DNA of 64,000 nt from Wurfbainia villosa (taxonomy: Eukaryota; Streptophyta; Magnoliopsida; Zingiberales; Zingiberaceae): assembly GCA_025175895.1 (NCBI GenBank), contig CM046006.1, forward strand, positions 62,888,288 through 62,952,287. Direction: 5' to 3'. Made by a program: the position numbers and the translations under genes. The notes below the pieces were generated by a model. That model saw nothing but the letters and a program-made list of their open reading frames with translations. It did not search any database and was not told the origin of the DNA. Below are positions 40,931 through 51,313 of the stretch, piece by piece. Every line of letters begins with the position of its first letter. Within the stretch, counting starts at the first letter, position 1.

Positions 40931-42648
40931 ATGGCCGGCTCTAACATCCATTCACCAAAGTTTGAAGGCAAATTCTCTTGGTGGAAGAAGAGAATGGAGG
41001 TATTTTTCGAAACCAATTTCGAAATTATGCTAATAATGGAGAATGGCTTTGAGATACCTAGGGATGAGAAGGGGAGCCTTTGGAAAAATCAAGTTGGACA
41101 AAGAAACAAAGAGAGGAGTACTTGGCGAATTCGAAAGCCAAGCATCATCTATTCAACATACTCACTCAACAAGAAGTCAACCGAATAGGAGAATGTGCTA
41201 GCGCCAAAGAGATGTGGGATAAGCTAGTGAAGCTTCATGAAGGCACATCTGAGGCCAAGCTAGCAAGGAGAGATGTCCTTTGCTCCCAACTCAACAATAT
41301 TAAACTCGATAAAGGGGAGAAGGTAACATCTCTACATTCTAGATTTAAAGAAATTCTTAACGGTTTATCTAGTCTAGGGGAGAAGCTCTCCAATAGGGAC
41401 ATGATTATGAAAGCAATTGATGCCTTTCCCCGATCATCCAAGTGGAGTTCAATGGTAGACTCATTCTATATCTCAAAGAATCTAGAGGTAAGTACTCTAG
41501 ATGAATTTTTCTCCACTATGGAATTGCATGAATCTAGGCTTGAAGGAATAAGTGAAGAACCAAGCATCAAGCCATCAAGGGGAGTGGCACTAATGGCCAA
41601 CAAGGGGAAGAAGAAGAAGGAGACTCCTCCCTCCTCATCCAATGAAGACACCTCCTCCTCCTCCATGGATAGAACAGAAGAAGATTACATGGTAAGGAAG
41701 GTAAGACGTGCCTTAAAAAGTTTTAAATTTAACAAATATAATGATAGGAGGAGAAGGCCAAGGAGGAAGATCATATGCTACAATTGCCAAGGAGAGGGAC
41801 ACATAAGGGATGATTGTCCACTCTTGAACAAGAGCAAAGAAGAAAGGAGAAGAAAAGAAGAAAAGAAGAAAGGGAGCAAGAAAAAGGAAGAAGAGAAGAA
41901 GGCCAAGGAAAAGGGAAAGGCTAAGGCACACAAGGTCACATGGGATGATCTTTCATCCTCATCATTCGAAGAAGAAGAGGCCTTCACAAATCTTTCCTTG
42001 ATAGGGATAGATGACTTGGACTCCACCTCCTCCGAGGAAGAAGGAAGAAGCACTAGCAAGGAGGAGAGCTTGAGTGAAGGGGGAGCGTCCTCATCTTCAA
42101 CCTCATCATCGGAAGGGGATTTGGTAAGTGAGGTAACAAATCTTCCTCCCAAGAAAATTGTGTCCATGATATCTAGCTTAACTAAGGAGCTATTTAGGGA
42201 TAAAAAGAAAAATAAGAGCATGCTTGATGAAATTAAGGCCCTAGAAGAAAAGCTAGAAAAATCATGTTTAAATATTAATGATAATGTTTCTTCTAGTATC
42301 AATGATGCATGCTTATATGATAATTACATTCCTTTTGATGTGAATGATGCATGCATTGAGGAAAATAGGGTCTTAAGGGAAATGGTAGATCATTTAACTA
42401 AGGCCCTAGAGAAATTTACTAATGGCTCCAACACATTGAACATGATCATAGGGAGCCAAAGGGCAAGCTTCAATAGGAAAGGCCTAGGATATAAGGAAAA
42501 TAAAAATGAAAAGGCATATCATTGCCTAATTGCTAGGGGTCAAGCCAAAAATAAAACAATAGCTAGAAAATGGATCCCTAAAGAATATTTAGTGAATATC
42601 ATAGGAAAAAACTTATATTGGGTTCCTAAATCCATCCTTAAGGGTTAA
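40931..42648 (+). pseudogene. gag of E2 with one frameshift
   Basis: Start MAGSNIHSPKFEG at 40931 (an extra ATG lies at 40928). One base is missing relative to E1 in the purine run GATGAGAAGGGGAG near 41066-41075, after about 45 codons; the remaining frame is open from 41080 to 42648 (522 codons). The knuckle CYNCQGEGHIRDDC, basic/serine regions, coiled coils, GLGY and the end WVPKSILKG are all present. Apart from this one-base loss it would equal the Gag of E1. A purine-run indel may be a real mutation or a consensus error. Confidence 0.87.
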
Positions 42649-43730
42649 GAAAACCCTATGTTAGTCAACCATAAGGATTTTACTTATATCATATTATTTG
42701 GTTGACTTAGGATTGTGTGGGACTTAATTTTTAACATAGTGTTGGGTGATGATAATGCATAACCCATAAATTGAAAGTTTAAATCGTGATTCATTCTCAA
42801 TTGTGTAATTTATAATCATGATATGCAATGATTGATGATTTATGATCATGATTGATAATTCTTGATGCATGTTCATATTTGGGTTTTTAGGATGATACTT
42901 AACCATGGGTAGAAATGCATGAAATTTTGGTTAAGTGCAAATACTTTTAGGAACATCTCACAACCCACTATAAGGCTAACTTTGATTGAAAACATAGCAT
43001 GGGTGAGATGATAGGATGATACATATGGTCCACTAATACTTATGGCATTTAGATGGGTCATTAAGTGTATCAATAGAGCAATAATAGACCAATCATGGGG
43101 AAAGCATATGTTTAATTCATAGACATATTACTCAAATATCATGGTTGGATATTTCAAATGATTTTAAAATCATTTTATGCTTTTCAAATAGTGAGTTCAT
43201 GTTTTAAAATGTTTCAAGGCAAAACTAGGTTTAAAAGTGAATACAAACTTTAGATAGTTTGTAACTTTTGAGTATTTGCCAAGCTATCAAAAATAAAATG
43301 AATTTTCATGGAAAATAATTTTTCACTGATAAAGGAACTCACAAGAAATATGTATTTCAAATTTCCTAGAATTTTTAATGCATTTCTGAAATTGGATTTC
43401 GAAAATCAGAAAATCTGTAAACTGAGTGCCAGTCGACTGGTAGTCTGATCCAGTCGACTGATGTACTGTGCACGAGCACAGTAACCTGATTTTATCAGGT
43501 TTTGTTTGGTTTTTGGTTTTCTCTTCCTTTAGAGTTGATGCCATGCGTGTATAACATTTAGACAATGTTTTTGATGGTGTCAAAGGGGAAGAATTGATAA
43601 GTTTAAGTTAATCATGCTAAAAGGGAAAATTTAGCATGTCTTAAGGGGGAGTTATATGTTTAAGGGGGAGTTTTTCATACTCATATTATTTACATGCTTT
43701 CTTGCCTTATGTTGTTATTGTTATTTGTTT
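42649..43730 (+). other. Non-coding 3' region of E2
   Basis: AT-rich, no supportable ORF. Two CAGTCGACTG palindromes at about 43430-43460 and purine tracts from 43584 to 43675. Confidence 0.75.
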
Positions 43731-43834
43731 ACCTAACTTAAACGGATTGTCACACATCAAAAAGGGGGAGATTGTCAGGGCAATCAACCCAGTGATATGG
43801 TTTTGATGTGTGTGGCAAAGGGTTTAAGTTAGGT
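43731..43834 (+). repeat. Inverted repeat around the PPT/3' LTR junction of E2
   Basis: The arm 43731-43762 (ACCTAACTTAAACGG onward) pairs with 43801-43834 (ending GTTTAAGTTAGGT), as in A. The polypurine tract at 43759-43772 overlaps the left arm's end and runs into the loop. Confidence 0.8.
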
Positions 43835-44998
43835 TTGATATGGATTTGATATGTGCATTGGAGTCTTGCAGGACTTAGTAATTCGCACATGGAGCATTGG
43901 CGAGTTTCACCTCTCGTGACTCTATCCTTGAGTCGGTGAAGGATAGCTTTGTGGAAGCCGTGCGCTTGGGGAATCCGAGGGACCGCCAGACGAGAAGCAT
44001 TGGAGTGAAGCCAGAGGAAGTAGATTTCAGGGCGAGACGCGAAGGATGGCGCTGCGAAGCTGTGCGCTTAGCGCATCTAAGGGACGTGGCCGGACGAAGA
44101 CAACTTCGAAGGCGAGGGACTCCAAGGGAATGAGAGTGAGCGATTGTAACCCGCGACAAGGTAGATCGAAGGTGAAACTTGGCCATTTGGCTAAGTGTCG
44201 GATGGGATTTCCCGACATCAGTTGACTACTCCAAGTCAATTGTGACTCGACTGGTGTTCGAGTAAGGTATGTGTCCTAGCAGTCGACTGCCAAGGGTTGG
44301 CACTCGACTGCCAAAACCATCAGTCGACTGCGGATGGTAGCAGGCGACTGATCGCAAGGGTTTCGGGCACAGAAGGTTGATCAGTCGAGTGCTCGCTTCC
44401 AGCACTCGACTGTTAGCTCCATCAGTCGACTGATGGGATGATCAGTCGACTGATGTGGGAGTCGTTGGATGAAATCCACCGTGGAAGAAGTCATTATTGG
44501 GCAATGGCTACAGGATCAGTCCACTGATCGGGACATCAGTCCACTACTAGGCGCCCAATAGGAAGAGTGAATTCTTCTCTATAAAATGGGGCCTTTGGAC
44601 ACTTGGGGAGCCTAATGCTTCTATTCTAAACATCTCCCAAAGTGCCCAAATGAATTTCCTCTTCTTCCTTGTGCATATATTCATCTTATTGTAAGAGGAG
44701 TGATTTTGTGTAAGAAAGGTTACCTCCACCTAGCTTTGTGCAAAGGAGAGATTAGTGGAATTGTATAGGCGTGATTCACCTTGGACGAATCGGTCGTGGA
44801 TTAGCGGCAAGGGTCTTGAACCACATTACATCGCGGTGTTAGCATTTGCATCTATTCTTTCTTTACTTTGTCTTAATTTCTTGTTTAGATTTGTTTCCGT
44901 TGTGCTAATAGAATTTGTAGACAATCAACGAAGCAATTATCATCATCGTACGAAGAGGGCTATTCACCCCCCTCTAGCCTGCCACCGACGCTCCAACA
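43773..44998 (+). repeat. 3' LTR of E2
   Basis: It starts TGTCAGGGC, a T-to-C change in the usual terminus, and ends GCTCCAACA. Palindromes at about 44275-44530, TATAAAA near 44580, U5 box near 44965. Confidence 0.92.
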
Positions 44999-45003
44999 TG
45001 TTA
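44999..45003. repeat. Target-site duplication of E2, right copy
   Basis: TGTTA, matching 39677-39681. Confidence 0.9.
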
Positions 45004-45465
45004 CCCTTGTAGTAGAGCCCTTCGCTTATCCCGCTCGTCCAAAAGGTTGTCAGATCTCATAGAGTGTCAAGTGTACACTCCTCTACATGTATCCACACAG
45101 ACAAAAGGTGGAGAGAACCACTTAGAGTGTGCAAGCACCCTTTGGAGGTCTTGGCAATGGAGGAGAGGGAGAGAAGAAGGGAGGAGAAGGAAGAAGAAGA
45201 CTTGAATTCCTCACTTAATTCACTTTGGCCAGCCACTTAATGGAGTTTAAAAACATCCATGTAATACCAAGAGCCATGATGTGTCCATGACACTCTACGA
45301 GGTGGCACACCATGATGTGTCCATGATGATGTGGAACATCATCATTGGCCGGCCCTATGCCAAGTCACCATGATGTGGCATTTGGTCAAGTCAAACTTGA
45401 CCCTTCATCTTCCCTCTCAAGTCAAGTAAAACTTGACCTCTTATCTCCCATGGTTGATCAAATCT
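45004..45465 (-). repeat. C2 5' LTR, part right of E2
   Basis: Assigned to the C2 LTR because the E2 target duplication makes it contiguous with 39681. It has no coding capacity. It stops where the gypsy LTR begins (TGTAACAC at 45466), which suggests that the gypsy element inserted into this LTR. Confidence 0.6.
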
Positions 45466-46904
45466 TGTAACACATGCCCTTCCCGTCCTCCTAACACACA
45501 TCCTATAGACGGGCAGCGGCGCTACGCGATCATACATTCATGCATATAACAGCGGAAGCATTTAAAAAAACTTTACAACTTTTAACTCTAATTACATTAA
45601 CCCAATCAACCTAACAATTTAATCATGGCAAAAGGTCTTAGAAATTTATTTAACTAAACATGTATTAACCATTTCAAGGTTCATAAAAATAAACATGAGT
45701 AACAACCATAGTAAGCATAACGTCTCCTAACAGTTTACACATAAACTGAAAATCATGCATAAGAACGTATATGAAAAATGATCTCGTCCACCATGCCACT
45801 GCCACACACATCTTTGCCCCTCCTACTGCTCCCTTTAATTTATTCATTCCTTGCCCTTTTCTGCAGTACAAGGAAAGTAAACTGTAAGCACATAGGCTTA
45901 GTAATGTCCTTTCCTACTCACAAAAACATGCATCATGAATTAAACGTAAAGTAATGACATGTTCGTTTAAACAACATAAGAGCACAACATTTATTTAAAG
46001 TAGAGACATGATCAATTTAGGAAAAGAACATAAACTTAGCATTTTCATCGCAACAATACATTGTCTCTAAACATGATAATTCGATGAACATAAAATGGTA
46101 TATGCAGGATGCTCTTTGAAAACATATAGTTTATATATTTAAACATAATCTCAATATATTGGGCCCGGCATTGTACCACATACATCATTCGTGCACATCC
46201 TAAATAGATCCAAGGTAGCTAATCCTGAACCTACTTGGTACTAGGTCTGTACTATGTCCGTCGACCTAGGGGCAACCTTGGAGCCCATCCCGTGGACCTT
46301 GTTAGGGTCCGGTACAAGCCATGCATAAAGTAAAATAACATACATGTTCTTTGTCCTAAAGAGTGTTCTTGTCCCCACTCTTAGGGAAACATTTCTTAGA
46401 CATTTCATATACGTGAGTCATGCCTAACATGGGTGAAAACATAACCATGTAGCATAGCATAAATTGGCATGAGTACAATTTAACATGGCATAAGGTAGTG
46501 ACATAAGGAAAATTAAGCTAACATAAATAGAAATCATCATCTAACATGCATAACGTGGAAGAATTTCAACAAGAATAATTTCTCTAATCCTATTAGTCAA
46601 ACCTTCTACACATAGTTCTAGATTTTTTCGTTCAAAATCAAGCATACAACATTACATCGTAAGCACTTATACTGTAGGTGAGGGGATACTTACATCCTAC
46701 GCTTTTTCACTAATTTATTCCGTTAGACTTCGCAAAGAGAAGACCTCCTACGTGTTTCCTTGCTTTAGCGTGATCCTCTATCAAGTTCTTGAGGAGATCC
46801 CTCTCAAAAATCTCCTCTTGAATTATCCCACGATGGAGAAATTATAGAGGTTCTCTCTTTTTTTTTCCCCTCTCTTGTTTTTTCTCAGCGGTTAGAGAAA
46901 AACG

Positions 46905-46907
<3 letters not shown>

Positions 46908-46944
<37 letters not shown>
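46908..46944. repeat. (GA)n microsatellite
   Basis: About 18 GA units inside the gypsy LTR. A second tract of about 12 units is at 46999-47023, in the second copy of a roughly 90-base tandem duplication sharing GAGAAAAA, GAGCGAGAGAG and GTGGGCAT. Confidence 0.9.
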
Positions 46945-46947
<3 letters not shown>

Positions 46948-47096
46948 GAGAGAGTGGGCATTGGTGTTGGAGTTCTCGGCGGCTGGAGAAAAATGAGCGA
47001 GAGAGAGAGAGAGAGAGAGAGAGTGGGCATCGGCGTTGGAGAGAGGAGGGAGAGAGAGAGGCGGCATGGGAATTTAGGGAAAAGAGAGAAGAGATG

Positions 47097-47116
47097 ATAT
47101 ATATATATATATATAA
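47097..47116. repeat. (AT)n microsatellite
   Basis: About ten AT units inside the gypsy LTR. Confidence 0.9.
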
Positions 47117-47486
47117 ATTAGGATTTTTCTTAACCTAATTACTCCTTTAACTAATTAGTCAAATTAACCAATCTCTTCTTTTTTTTTCGCCTATAGATAT
47201 ATTTTGTTATATTCTATTCATTGGTAATCTTATGACTTAGTGGTGGGAAGCCTATTCCCCCAAACCAACGGTTTATGGTTTGAGCCCCGGCTAACGAACC
47301 ATTTATTCGATTTTTTTTAAATTCCTATTCTTAATTATTTCTATTCTTTTTTTTTTATTATTATTCTATTCCTATTTTTATTATTTCTATTCTTATTCTT
47401 ATTTCTATTTTCCTCTAGGAATTAAAATTTGGGGTGTTACAATCCCTTATACCTTATAAAAGTTTCGTCCTCAAAACTTAAAACAA

Positions 47487-48657
47487 CTAGGGGTACTTTT
47501 GCTTCATGTCATCCTCACGTTCCCAGGTGGCTTCTTCGTATCGTTGACTTTGCCATAGGACCTTCACTAAGGGTACTTCTTTATTCCTTAGTCTTTTGAC
47601 TTCTCGGTCTAGTATCCGGATAGGTCGACTTTCATAGCTCAGGTCCTCTTGAATTTGCACTGTCTGTGGCTCGACCACTTGGTCGGTACTGGAAATGCAC
47701 TTCTTAAGCATCGAGACATGGAACACGTTGTGAATAGCAGACATCTCCTGAGGTAGTCCTAGCTCGTAAGCTACCTTGCCAACTCTTTTCAGGATCTTGT
47801 ACGGTCCTACGTATCGCGGACTTAGCTTTCCTTTCTTCCCGAATCTCATTATTCCTTTCATAGGAGCTACCTGGAGAAATACCAAATCTCCGACATTGAA
47901 TTCCAAAGGTCTACGTCACTGATCCGCATAGTTCTTCTGCCGGCTCTGAGCAGTCTCTATTCTTTGGCAGATATTCTGTATTGCTCGGGTGGTGTGGTTG
48001 ATGAAATCCATCTGAAGTCCCATCTCTTTCTTCTCACCACCTTCGTACCAACAGATCGGAGACCTACATCTCCTCCCATATAATGCTTCATAAAGTGTCA
48101 TTCCGATGGTAGCTTGGTAGCTATTATTGTAAGCGAATTCCACTAAATATAAGTAGCGGCACCAACTCCCTTTGAAATCCAAGGCACAAGCTCGTAACAT
48201 GTCTTCCAGTACTTTGTTCACCCTTTCTGTTTGCCCATCTATCTGAGGATGAAAGGCGGTACTGAAACGCAGCTTCGTGCCAAGTGCCTTATGAACGCAT
48301 CCCTAAAACTGTGAAGTGAAGTGACCATCTCTATCTGAAATGATGGTCTTGGGAATACCATGTAGTCTGATGATTTACTTAGCATATAATTGAGCCAGTT
48401 GCTCAATCGAATATGTCATCTTGATCGCTAGGAAATGAGCTGACTTTGTCAATTTGTTAACGATAACTCATATAGCGTCATATCCATTCGTAGTCCTGGG
48501 AAGACCTGAAATGAAATCCATAAAGATGTCTTCCCATTTCCACTCCGGAATTTGGATCAGTTGCAGAACTCCTCCAGGCCTCTGGTGTTCTGCTTTAACT
48601 TGCTGGCAGGTCAGGTAGGTACTGACGTGCTGAGCTACGTCCCTCTTCATACCGGAC
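47487..48657 (-). pseudogene. Gypsy integrase core and chromodomain C-terminus
   Basis: From 48657 leftwards: end of the zinc region (YLTCQQVKAEHQ), WEDIFMDFISGLP with the first aspartate, IISDRDGHFTSQF with the second, HPQIDGQTERVNKVLEDML with the glutamate, then the C-terminal GDLVFLQ and GPYKILKRVGKVAYEL, FHVSMLKKC and a chromodomain-like tail (VKVLWQSQRYEEATWERED). TAG at 48303-48305 replaces a tryptophan seen in relatives, and a frame break separates 47916 from 47906. D interrupts it at 48658. Confidence 0.85.
48653..48657. repeat. Target-site duplication of D, left copy
   Basis: CGGAC before TGTTGGGTT; repeated at 58233-58237. Confidence 0.92.
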
Positions 48658-50864
48658 TGTTGGGTTTCCGGCACCGCGGCGTGTGTGTGTTCGATCATGT
48701 TTCGTAAACATGAGCACAGCGGAAGCAATTAAAAATAATAAATCTATATTTATTACAACACACACAACACACGCATGCATATTACAACAAGTGTAGACAT
48801 AATCGTAAATTAAAATTTGCAATAAAAGAAAATTATCTACGTTATATCTTTCGTATGACGTGTAGCGGGAACGACATCAATCGGAACGATCCTCGTAAGA
48901 ATCGTCTCTATCCGTATCCACGCCGAGCTCCTCGGGATGACTTCGCTAAGCCACGAGCTTCGTCTTCGTACGGGTTACTAGCCTCGTGTTGAAGACAACG
49001 TGATCGAGAGATGATCACGATCCGAATCCAAATTCGGATCCAAAACCGAGTCCTCAAAACTCGATTCTCCGGAGAGGTATTCGTCAACCGTTTGACGAAT
49101 CCTTCGTCCCCCACCTCAGAGGATTACCGGAGATCAAATCCCCGATAAGTTAGCCGCTGTCGGAGCACTAACCGTCGTCCAAACGACGCTCCGACGAGAG
49201 GAGGAGAAGCTGTCCAGAAAACTGGACAGCTTGGTGGAGGATATAGGCGCCGGCCAACCAAGGAAAGAAAAGGCTCACCTTGATGCCAAACCTATAGGAG
49301 ATCACCGGAGGGTCGCTGGAGGATTGCCGGCTGAAGCTTGGACGCCGGCAACAAGTTGGACGGCGGCACAAGGGGTTGGGCGGCGGCACACTAGGGTTGG
49401 CGCCGAAAACTCCTTCAAGGGGTGGGCGGCAACTCCAAGGGCTAGGGTTTTGGATTAGGGCTTAATTATCCCTTAAGCCCTCTTTTATAGAGAACTACTT
49501 CTCTTAATGGTTATTGGATCATAACCATTAGGCCCGTTAACCCGCTCCATTAGGATAAGTTAAAATAAACCAAACCATGATGGTTTATTTTAAGTTAAAA
49601 TGAACCGAACCAACTTTTGGTTCATTCGTTTAAAATAAACCAAACCCTTTGGTTTATTCTCATCCATTGGATTAGAACCAAACCATTTTGGTCCATCCAT
49701 TATGTCTTCATAAGACACGGCCTATCCACGCTTCCATTGCGACTGAAACAATTTCATGCTCGCTTTATGTTTGGTCCAACCAAACATAGTTTCTCTCGGT
49801 CTGAGAATCCCATTCTCAAGCTCGTTTTAAATCCTTTGGATTACCCTCGTTGTGCGTGTGACCAAATAGGTTCTCGGTTTATGTTGGCCGTCTATAATTA
49901 ACCATTAATTATAGAATGATCATGAGTGGCACCTAGTAGTACATCATGATCCCCAATTAACCGAAAAGATCAACGGTTGATCGAACTATTTACGAAACCC
50001 TTGATGGCTCGAATGAATCGTGCCCCATTCCCTTCACTCATCTTATACCCACTTGGTTCAGGACATGGTCTATAGTGTCGATCCCCACTAAGGTGACTAC
50101 GTCACACCTAGCCCAAGTATCATTTCCTCGTCCTACATTCTAGTTACTCCACATGTATCGAAGAGTACCTTACTCTAAACATGTAATGCTTTGGACTTTA
50201 GTAACAATCCGATGAGAGGCCATGGGTATACATCTCCTCATGAGTGGTGAATCCTTTATAGGCTATTCAAACACCTTCGATCACTTCGACTTATACCCAA
50301 TCATCCCGGGTCCACATCTCCTTAGAGATGTTTGCTTAAGATGTCAAAGCATAAGTCTCCATGATCAAGATGACTTGAATACCGCAAGTCAAAGGAACAT
50401 CGCACTTAAGCCACAGTAAGAACTTCATTGACATATCTATATATGCAGAGAACCATATGAAGTCTTACGGCTGGTCACTCCAATGAACTAGTTACCATAA
50501 CTAGCATCCACGATTAACTCCGGACATCACAATGTCTCCGGCCCGGTGAGAATCACCGCTTGGATACACCAAGGAGTATACCTCGTGCTAGTCTCGACAG
50601 AATTGATGGTGTCCAAATCCATCAATTCATCGACTAGGGATAATTCCGATACATCACAATTACACATGTAGAGATACTCACTAGTTGTGATCCAATCACA
50701 AATTCTCTCATGTTGTGAATCGTATCGTGGACATCCAGTAAATGAGTTTAAGATCCAATCAAATACATGAAACATGTATACTCAAATAGTGAATCTTCAT
50801 TTATCATATAAATGGTTCATACATAAGGCGATTGCCTTAGGACATCTCTCATATATTACTAACA
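48658..50864 (-). repeat. 3' LTR of D (left)
   Basis: On the plus strand it starts TGTTGGGTTTCCGG and ends ATTACTAACA, next to the purine-tract complement GACTCCCACTTGG at 50865-50877. It is very similar to 56057-58232, apart from small deletions there (for example around 56745). Confidence 0.93.
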
Positions 50865-50878
50865 GACTCCCACTTGGC

Positions 50879-51313
50879 CTAATGCCAATCGCTACGGTAT
50901 CCAATACCATAAGCTCTAACATGACCCTCAAACTTACTTTGAGGTAATGCTTTAGTCAAAGGATCCGCTAAGTTCCTTTCAGTGGGAATTTTTTCGATTT
51001 GTATTTCATTCCTACTGATGATCTCTCTGATAAGATGATAGCGGTGAAGCACATGTTTGGATCGTTGATGAGACCTTGGCTCTTTCGCCTGTGCAATTGC
51101 TCCATTGTTGTCGCAGTAGACCGGTATTGCTTCAACAATGGCCGGAATCACACCAAGTTCATGAACGAACTTCTTGATCCAAACCGCTTCCTTTGCTTCT
51201 TCCGAAGCTGCAATATATTCTGCCTCAGTGGTAGAATCCGCTACAGTCTCTTGTTTGGAACTTTTCCAACTCACTGCGCCCCCATTCAAGGTGAACACGT
51301 ATCGGTGAGACAC
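50879..51313 (-). pseudogene. RNase H C-terminal part of D
   Basis: VFTLNGGAVSWKSSKQ, STTEAEYIAASEEAKEA, YCDNNGAIAQ and NLADPLTKALPQ are typical of copia RNase H. It is out of frame with the main pol ORF, which carries the beginning (GYTDADF) and stops at 51286; comparison with C2 suggests a loss of about four bases near 51325. Its stop lies just before the polypurine tract. Confidence 0.87.

Larger units (their letters stand above)
39682..44998 (+). mobile_element. Element E2: complete GAG-only LTR retrotransposon
   Basis: 5' LTR, primer site, gag with one frameshift, 1.1 kb of non-coding DNA with purine tracts, polypurine tract and 3' LTR, flanked by a perfect TGTTA duplication. It is 5317 bp long with no pol domain. 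It is the uninterrupted counterpart of E1. Confidence 0.92.
34569..45465 (-). mobile_element. Copia C2: second copy of C, interrupted by E2
   Basis: Right to left: LTR part 45465-45004, the nested E2 (44998-39682), LTR part 39681-39535, primer site, shortened leader, gag and pol fragments, RNase H, polypurine tract and a 3' LTR remnant (35020-34569). It shares with C1 the E insertion point, the duplicated word TGTTA and a gag nonsense codon. Compared with C1 it lacks about 1 kb around the gag start, joined at AGTC. Its right LTR is cut at 45466 by the gypsy element. Confidence 0.83.
45466..47441 (-). repeat. 3' LTR of the gypsy element
   Basis: On the minus strand it starts TGTAACACCCC; on the plus strand the left limit is taken at TGTAACACATG, giving inverted TGTAACAC ends. 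It contains GA-rich and AT microsatellites and a duplicated block at 46888-47040. The left boundary is less certain because no duplication can be checked. Confidence 0.7.

Noticed and set aside
45674..45871. 65-codon frame on the minus strand
   Set aside because: It lies inside the gypsy LTR and has no homology that I recognise.
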